Part shown: in pieces, positions 60,068 to 64,000 of the stretch
Layout: every line of letters begins with the position of its first letter
How positions within the stretch are numbered: position 1 is the first letter of the stretch
Source of the DNA: Flammeovirgaceae bacterium UBA2371
GTDB taxonomy: Bacteria; Bacteroidota; Bacteroidia; Cytophagales; Cyclobacteriaceae
Direction of reading: 5' to 3'
DNA: 64,000 bases
NCBI GenBank assembly: GCA_002345965.1
Contig: DDTF01000029.1
Span: 50,789 to 114,788 of the forward strand
Notes under the pieces: generated by a model
The model's input: only the letters and a program-made list of their open reading frames with translations
Told to the model about the DNA's origin: nothing
Database searches by the model: none
Made by a program: the position numbers and the translations under genes

Positions 60068-60969
60068 GTTCATACTATTTGTCCCATCTGAAGGAACTGG
60101 AAGCAGAAGCCATCTACGTCATTCGCGAAGTGGTAGCACAATTTGAAAACCCTGCCTTACTATTTTCGGGGGGCAAGGATTCTATCGTATTGGCCTATCT
60201 CTCCCGTAAAGCATTTTATCCGGCTCGCATTCCATTTCCACTGGTGCACATCGACACAGGACATAATTTCCCCGAGACCATGGAGTACAGAGATTGGCTG
60301 ATTCAGGAATTGGGTGTCCGACTGATCGTGGGATCGGTTCAAGAATCGATAGACAAAGGAATGGCAGTTGAGGAAACGGGTATCAATGCCAGTAGAAATG
60401 CCTTGCAAACAGTAACGCTGCTCGACACCATAGAAAAAAATAAATTCGATGCGGCCATGGGTGGTGCCCGCAGGGATGAGGAGAAAGCGCGCGCCAAGGA
60501 AAGGTTTTTTTCACACCGTGATGAATTTGGGCAATGGGACCCCAAAAACCAAAGACCGGAACTGTGGAACTTGTTCAATGGAAAGAAAAACATGGGCGAA
60601 CACTTCCGTGTTTTTCCCATCTCCAACTGGACAGAGATGGACGTGTGGCAATATATCCAGATGGAAAACATTGCCATCCCTAAACTATACTATGCCCACG
60701 ACCGCGAAGTGATTGAGCGCAATGGCACGCTGTTGTCCACTTCGCCATATTTAAAACTGAAACCCGAGGAAAAACCTGCTGTAAAACGCGTACGCTTCCG
60801 AACCTGTGGCGACATGCCCATCACCGGAGCTGTAGAATCTCATGCCGACACCATCGACAAAGTAATTTCCGAAGTAGCCGCCTCCCGCAAAACCGAACGC
60901 GGCACCCGCGCAGATGATAAACGAGGTGAAACTGCGATGGAGGATAGAAAAAAATCAGGATACTTCTAG
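60064..60969 (+). CDS. cysD: sulfate adenylyltransferase subunit 2
   Basis: A 301-residue ATP pyrophosphatase. The PP-loop LLFSGGKDSIVLAYLSRKAF is near residue 33; HIDTGHNFPETMEYRD and AAMGGARRDEEKARAKERFF are typical. With CysN it forms ATP sulfurylase, activating sulfate to APS. The start overlaps the cysC stop by 4 nt. The gene is separated from cysN by a four-helix-bundle gene and repeats, which is unusual since cysD and cysN are normally adjacent. Confidence 0.95.
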   Translation: MSSYYLSHLKELEAEAIYVIREVVAQFENPALLFSGGKDSIVLAYLSRKAFYPARIPFPLVHIDTGHNFPETMEYRDWLIQELGVRLIVGSVQESIDKGMAVEETGINASRNALQTVTLLDTIEKNKFDAAMGGARRDEEKARAKERFFSHRDEFGQWDPKNQRPELWNLFNGKKNMGEHFRVFPISNWTEMDVWQYIQMENIAIPKLYYAHDREVIERNGTLLSTSPYLKLKPEEKPAVKRVRFRTCGDMPITGAVESHADTIDKVISEVAASRKTERGTRADDKRGETAMEDRKKSGYF

Positions 60970-61009
60970 TTGCTGGTTGCAGGTGACAAGTTACCGGTTG
61001 CAAGAGTTG
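60968..61009. repeat. degenerate repeat, opposite orientation
   Basis: AGTTGCTGGTTGCAGGTGAC and TTACCGGTTGCAAGAGTTG are the reverse complement type of the GCAACTG/GGTAAC repeat. It overlaps the cysD stop codon. Confidence 0.7.
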
Positions 61010-61032
61010 TGAAAAATTGAAAGATCGTTACA

Positions 61033-61401
61033 ATGAAAAGTTATCGTGATTTAGAGATTTATCAGGAATCTAAACGATTGGCTATTGAATGTCACAAACT
61101 TTCGTTGACCTTGCCAAAGTTTGAGCTTTATGAAGAGGGTAGTCAATTGCGAAGATCCTCCAAATCAGTAACCTCTGCCATTATTGAAGGATTTGGTAGA
61201 CGAAGGTACAAAGCGGATTACATCAAACATCTGATCTATGCGCAGGCTGAATGTGATGAAACAATATTGCATCTTGACTTTTTATTTGAAACGGAGTCAT
61301 ACAAGGACGAAGAACAATACAAAAGTCTCATTGGTGATTACGATACATTGAGCAAACGAATTAATAAATTTACCCAATGGGTAGAAGAGAACCTAAAATA
61401 A
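61033..61401 (+). CDS. four-helix-bundle protein (S23-like)
   Basis: A 122-residue helical protein of the four-helix-bundle/S23 family: SYRDLEIYQESKRLAIECHK, QLRRSSKSVTSAIIEGFGRR, YIKHLIYAQAECDETILHLD. Members are encoded in 23S rRNA intervening sequences and scattered through Bacteroidota chromosomes, usually flanked by repeats, as here. Biochemical role unknown. It splits cysD from cysN and may have arrived with the repeats. Confidence 0.88.
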   Translation: MKSYRDLEIYQESKRLAIECHKLSLTLPKFELYEEGSQLRRSSKSVTSAIIEGFGRRRYKADYIKHLIYAQAECDETILHLDFLFETESYKDEEQYKSLIGDYDTLSKRINKFTQWVEENLK

Positions 61402-61408
61402 AACAATG

Positions 61409-61532
61409 CACTGGCAACTGGAGACCAGTAACTGGCAACTGGCATACCTGAAACCTGAAACCTGAAACATTGAACTTGAAACCTTAAACTTGAAACCGGC
61501 AACTGGCAACCAGTAACCGGCAACCCGCAACT
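61409..61532. repeat. longest GCAACTG/CCTGAAA repeat
   Basis: About 124 bp of units: CTGGCAACTGGAGACC, three CCTGAAA, TTGAAACC, and again GGCAACTGGCAACCAGTAACC. Fills the gap between the four-helix-bundle gene and cysN; the cysN ATG is 6 nt downstream. Confidence 0.85.
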
Positions 61533-61537
61533 AAATT

Positions 61538-62782
61538 ATGAACCAACTATTACGATTCACAACCGCAGGAAGTGTCGATGACGGCAAAAGTACTTTGATC
61601 GGAAGGTTGTTGTACGACAGCAAATCCATTTTCGAAGATCAGCTGGAAGCGGTGCAGGCGTCAAGCACAAAGAAAGGATTCGATTACATCGACTTGTCCA
61701 TGCTCACAGACGGTTTGAAGTCGGAGCGCGAGCAGGGAATTACCATCGATGTGGCTTACCGGTATTTCAATACCCCCAAAAGAAAATTCATCATAGCCGA
61801 TACACCCGGCCACATCCAGTACACCCGCAACATGGTCACGGGTGCGTCTACGGCCAACCTGGCTATAATATTAATCGATGCGCGCAAGGGTTTGGTGGAG
61901 CAGACCTACAGGCATTCGTTTATTGCTTCGCTGTTGAAGATTCCGCACATCATCGTCTGCATCAACAAGATGGACCTGGTGGACTATGATCAAAAGGTGT
62001 TTGAAAAAATAGAAGAACAGTACAAAGCCTTTTCCTCCAAGCTGGAGGTACATGACATCCAGTTTGTGCCCATCAGCGCATTGAATGGCGACAATGTGGT
62101 GAACCGTTCCAAAAAGATGACCTGGTACGGTGGGGCTACGCTGTTGCATATTTTAGAAAACGTGCACATCGAAAGCGACCACAACCACATCGATGCGCGC
62201 TTTCCGGTGCAGTACGTTATCCGTCCCCAAACAAAAGAAAATCCCGACTTCAGGGGTTACGCAGGCAGGGTGGGAGGCGGTATCTTTCGCGCTGGCGATG
62301 AAGTGGTGATTTTGCCTTCTGGATTTAGTTCAAGGATCAAGGAAATCAGGCTGGGAGAGGAAGTGGTGAAGGAAGCCTTTGCGCCCATGTCGGTGACGAT
62401 GACGCTGGAAGACGAGTTCGACATCAGCAGGGGGGATATCATTGCTAAGCCGGGTAATCAGCCAGAGCCCAAACAGGATTTGGAGATGATGGTCTGCTGG
62501 ATGAGCCAGAAGCCTTTGAACGTAAGTTCCAAATACGTGGTAAAGCATACCACCAAGGAAGTAAAGGGAATTTGTAAGGCCATTCAATACAAGTTGGACA
62601 TCAGTACTTTGCAACGGGTGCCCGATGCTTCAGAGCTTCAGATGAACGAAATCGGCAAGGTCCAGCTGCGGGTATCCCAACCTTTGTTCCCAGATATTTA
62701 TAGACGCAACCGCATTACCGGCTCTGTGATTTTAGTAGAAGAGGGCACGAATGAGACTGTAGGGGCGGGAATGATTGTTTAA
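61538..62782 (+). CDS. cysN: sulfate adenylyltransferase subunit 1 (GTPase)
   Basis: A 414-residue EF-Tu-like GTPase. G1 GSVDDGKSTLIGRLLYDSK near residue 12, switch region REQGITIDVAYRYF, G3 ADTPGHIQYTRNM and G4 CINKMDLVDY are all present, followed by the beta-barrel domains. With CysD it drives ATP sulfurylase by GTP hydrolysis. The C-terminal APS-kinase fusion found in some species is absent, in line with the separate cysC. Intact. Confidence 0.95.
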   Translation: MNQLLRFTTAGSVDDGKSTLIGRLLYDSKSIFEDQLEAVQASSTKKGFDYIDLSMLTDGLKSEREQGITIDVAYRYFNTPKRKFIIADTPGHIQYTRNMVTGASTANLAIILIDARKGLVEQTYRHSFIASLLKIPHIIVCINKMDLVDYDQKVFEKIEEQYKAFSSKLEVHDIQFVPISALNGDNVVNRSKKMTWYGGATLLHILENVHIESDHNHIDARFPVQYVIRPQTKENPDFRGYAGRVGGGIFRAGDEVVILPSGFSSRIKEIRLGEEVVKEAFAPMSVTMTLEDEFDISRGDIIAKPGNQPEPKQDLEMMVCWMSQKPLNVSSKYVVKHTTKEVKGICKAIQYKLDISTLQRVPDASELQMNEIGKVQLRVSQPLFPDIYRRNRITGSVILVEEGTNETVGAGMIV

Positions 62783-62785
62783 ATT

Positions 62786-62815
62786 AGTTGCTGGTTTCCG
62801 GTCACCGGTTTCCAG
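62786..62815. repeat. degenerate repeat, opposite orientation
   Basis: AGTTGCTGGTTTCCGGTCAC followed by CGGTTTCCAGT is the reverse-complement repeat type, 3 nt after the cysN stop. Fifth member within 5.3 kb. Confidence 0.7.
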
Positions 62816-63067
62816 TACCCTACATGCGGGCAACTTGAATACTATCAACTCTAACTCATAACATAAAATTCTCCATTAACAATTGCAGACAAAAGCACAT
62901 GAGTGTATTGTGAGGCACTTGGAACAAACGGACTTGCCCATCCTCAGTGAAGAGAGAAAAGACATTCCTTACTAAGTGCGAAAAAACAGGAAATGATCCA
63001 CCTATTAAGATATTCAGGGATTTTTCCGATAAAAATAATATGCGTTTGGAGGCTAATTTTTGGGTTT
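62816..63067. other. intergenic region, no gene seen
   Basis: About 250 bp without a credible gene. A short frame (62909-62974, VRHLEQTDLPILSEERKDIP) may be a decayed fragment of a coding sequence. Nothing else recognised. Confidence 0.4.
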
Positions 63068-63098
63068 TTGGTGAATTTATAGCTCCTGTCTATTTTTC
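63068..63098 (+). promoter_or_regulatory. Bacteroidota-type promoter for the right-edge gene
   Basis: TTG (63068-63070), a 20-base spacer and TATTTTTC (63091-63098), about 20 nt before the ATG at 63118. Last base deviates from TAnnTTTG. Confidence 0.4.
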
Positions 63099-63117
63099 AT
63101 GAAAAACACACAATATT

Positions 63118-64000
63118 ATGAGGGTGATAATGAGCAAAGTTAACTCAACAATTTCTCAAATCGTTGAGTATGCGCTAAAAGAAAATCAGGGTGGTCATCT
63201 CCTGATGTCGAATGTTGGAGGTACTAAAGAATTAATTATCTCGTACTTTAAAACTCAGCAAAAAAAGCATGGTAAAAATTCAATATCCAGCTTCATTGTA
63301 GCGCAACATTGTGGGCATAAGGTTTCGGATGAAAAATGGGTAGAAATATGGAATGATTTGTTTCTGGAATTGAAGGTTACTGGTCCCAAATATGTTGTAG
63401 GAAGGCATACTGATGGGTCACAAGATCATTGCCATGGATTGCTTGCGCAATTTAGGCCCAATCAATATTTGTTTGATGAAGATTTTAAATCTAAAGTCCC
63501 AAACAAAGCCAATGAGACCATTTATAAAGAAAATAAAAGTAAACTTTCAGCTAAACTTTTTGAACTCGCTAGAAAGTTGGAAGAGAAGCACCAATTACCA
63601 CCTCTATCAATTTCAATCCACTATACCAGAGAGTATTATATCCCTGCTAAATTTCGATTTAAGGATTTAATGAGGAGTATAATTGATGAGTCAATTGATT
63701 CTGCTAAAACATTAAATGAATATGAAAAGAGGCTACAAGAGATTTCAAGTATTGGCATTTCTAAATTCAAGATCACATTAATTGAAAACAAAAAGTATAG
63801 CTACTTAAAGCGGATCTTTGATGCGACAGAGATGACTTTTGAGGCAAAACAATGGTGCAATTATGAGAACGTATTTAAAATTGGTGACTTTAAGTGTAGG
63901 GGTGCTTTACTAGGACCTGATTATACAAAAGAAAGAATTATAGAAAGAATAATCAAAAATTCTACAAAACTGGAAATTGACAAAAGTAATGGGGTATATA
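63118..64000 (+). CDS. unfinished gene with HUH-relaxase-like His motif
   Basis: The frame is open from ATG 63118 (or 63130) to the window end, 294 codons. The protein contains YVVGRHTDGSQDHCHGLLAQF near residue 92-112, where H-x-D...H-C-H resembles the metal-binding motif of HUH relaxases and rolling-circle replication proteins. The later part is Lys/Glu-rich and helical (KLSAKLFELARKLEEKHQ, KFKITLIENKKYSYLKRIF). It may be a mobilisation or replication-initiation protein of an element continuing to the right; an unknown protein with a chance His motif is the alternative. Confidence 0.5.
   Translation, partial: MRVIMSKVNSTISQIVEYALKENQGGHLLMSNVGGTKELIISYFKTQQKKHGKNSISSFIVAQHCGHKVSDEKWVEIWNDLFLELKVTGPKYVVGRHTDGSQDHCHGLLAQFRPNQYLFDEDFKSKVPNKANETIYKENKSKLSAKLFELARKLEEKHQLPPLSISIHYTREYYIPAKFRFKDLMRSIIDESIDSAKTLNEYEKRLQEISSIGISKFKITLIENKKYSYLKRIFDATEMTFEAKQWCNYENVFKIGDFKCRGALLGPDYTKERIIERIIKNSTKLEIDKSNGVY

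Noticed and set aside
63413..63670. 85-residue frame near the right edge
   Set aside because: It lies inside the longer open frame starting at 63118, which carries the plausible His motif and good codon use.

Overview
The window reads as a chromosome segment of a Bacteroidota bacterium, most likely of the order Cytophagales. The indications are moderate A+T content, scarce Shine-Dalgarno sites, several matches to the Bacteroidota promoter pattern (TTG, 18-20 bases, TAnnTTT), PorT-like outer-membrane proteins, DUF2911 and FtsX-type ABC permeases, HYC_CC_PP proteins and abundant DUF3347 domains. The assignment is inference from gene content; no rRNA or tRNA gene was seen.

Left edge (1-4553): the tail of a respiratory operon (four-cluster ferredoxin subunit open to the left edge, NrfD-like membrane subunit, secreted anchored protein, c-type cytochrome), then a DUF3144-like protein and a small outer-membrane barrel.

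4.7-15.9 kb: a tightly packed energy/stress cluster. It holds two small membrane proteins, a K+-channel-like protein, an archaeal-type (type II) GAPDH, a double universal stress protein, an ATP-cone/Mrr-like nuclease fusion, a beta-CASP metallo-hydrolase, an AMP/thymidine phosphorylase, a PRPP synthetase, a secreted protein, PPK2 and a CopB-type copper P1B-ATPase. The enzymes suggest a nucleotide-to-ribose-phosphate salvage module for energy stress.

16-45 kb: a copper/silver resistance island. Two paralogous export blocks (16.98-25.73 and 27.69-37.16 kb) share the order HYC_CC_PP protein, CusA-type RND pump, TolC, adaptor(s) with heavy-metal-binding and DUF3347 domains, an unlisted 44-45 residue Cys-Cys single-span microprotein, one variable gene and a stand-alone DUF3347 protein. 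They are followed by two multicopper oxidases (one fused to a CopB-like outer-membrane domain), His/Met-rich lipoproteins, DUF302 and DUF2231 proteins and UbiE-like methyltransferases. Two genes are broken by single-base shifts: the second CusA at an A7 run and one methyltransferase.

45.6-51.8 kb: DUF2911 plus ABC permease, then an accessory stretch with a long palindrome, a DUF6602-like protein, an orphan RadC/JAB protein and a 174-bp tandem repeat array with strong hairpins.

51.8-62.8 kb: housekeeping, partly visibly G+C-richer. It contains an outer-membrane protein, alpha/beta hydrolase, penicillin acylase, kdsC-kdsA, and a sulfate-assimilation set (SLC13 permease, cysC, cysD, four-helix-bundle protein, cysN). 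Degenerate GCAACTG/CCTGAAA repeats sit in nearly every gap, even supplying the KdsA C-terminus and the CysC start codon.

Right edge (63.1-64 kb): an unfinished gene with an HUH-relaxase-like His motif, possibly the start of another mobile element.
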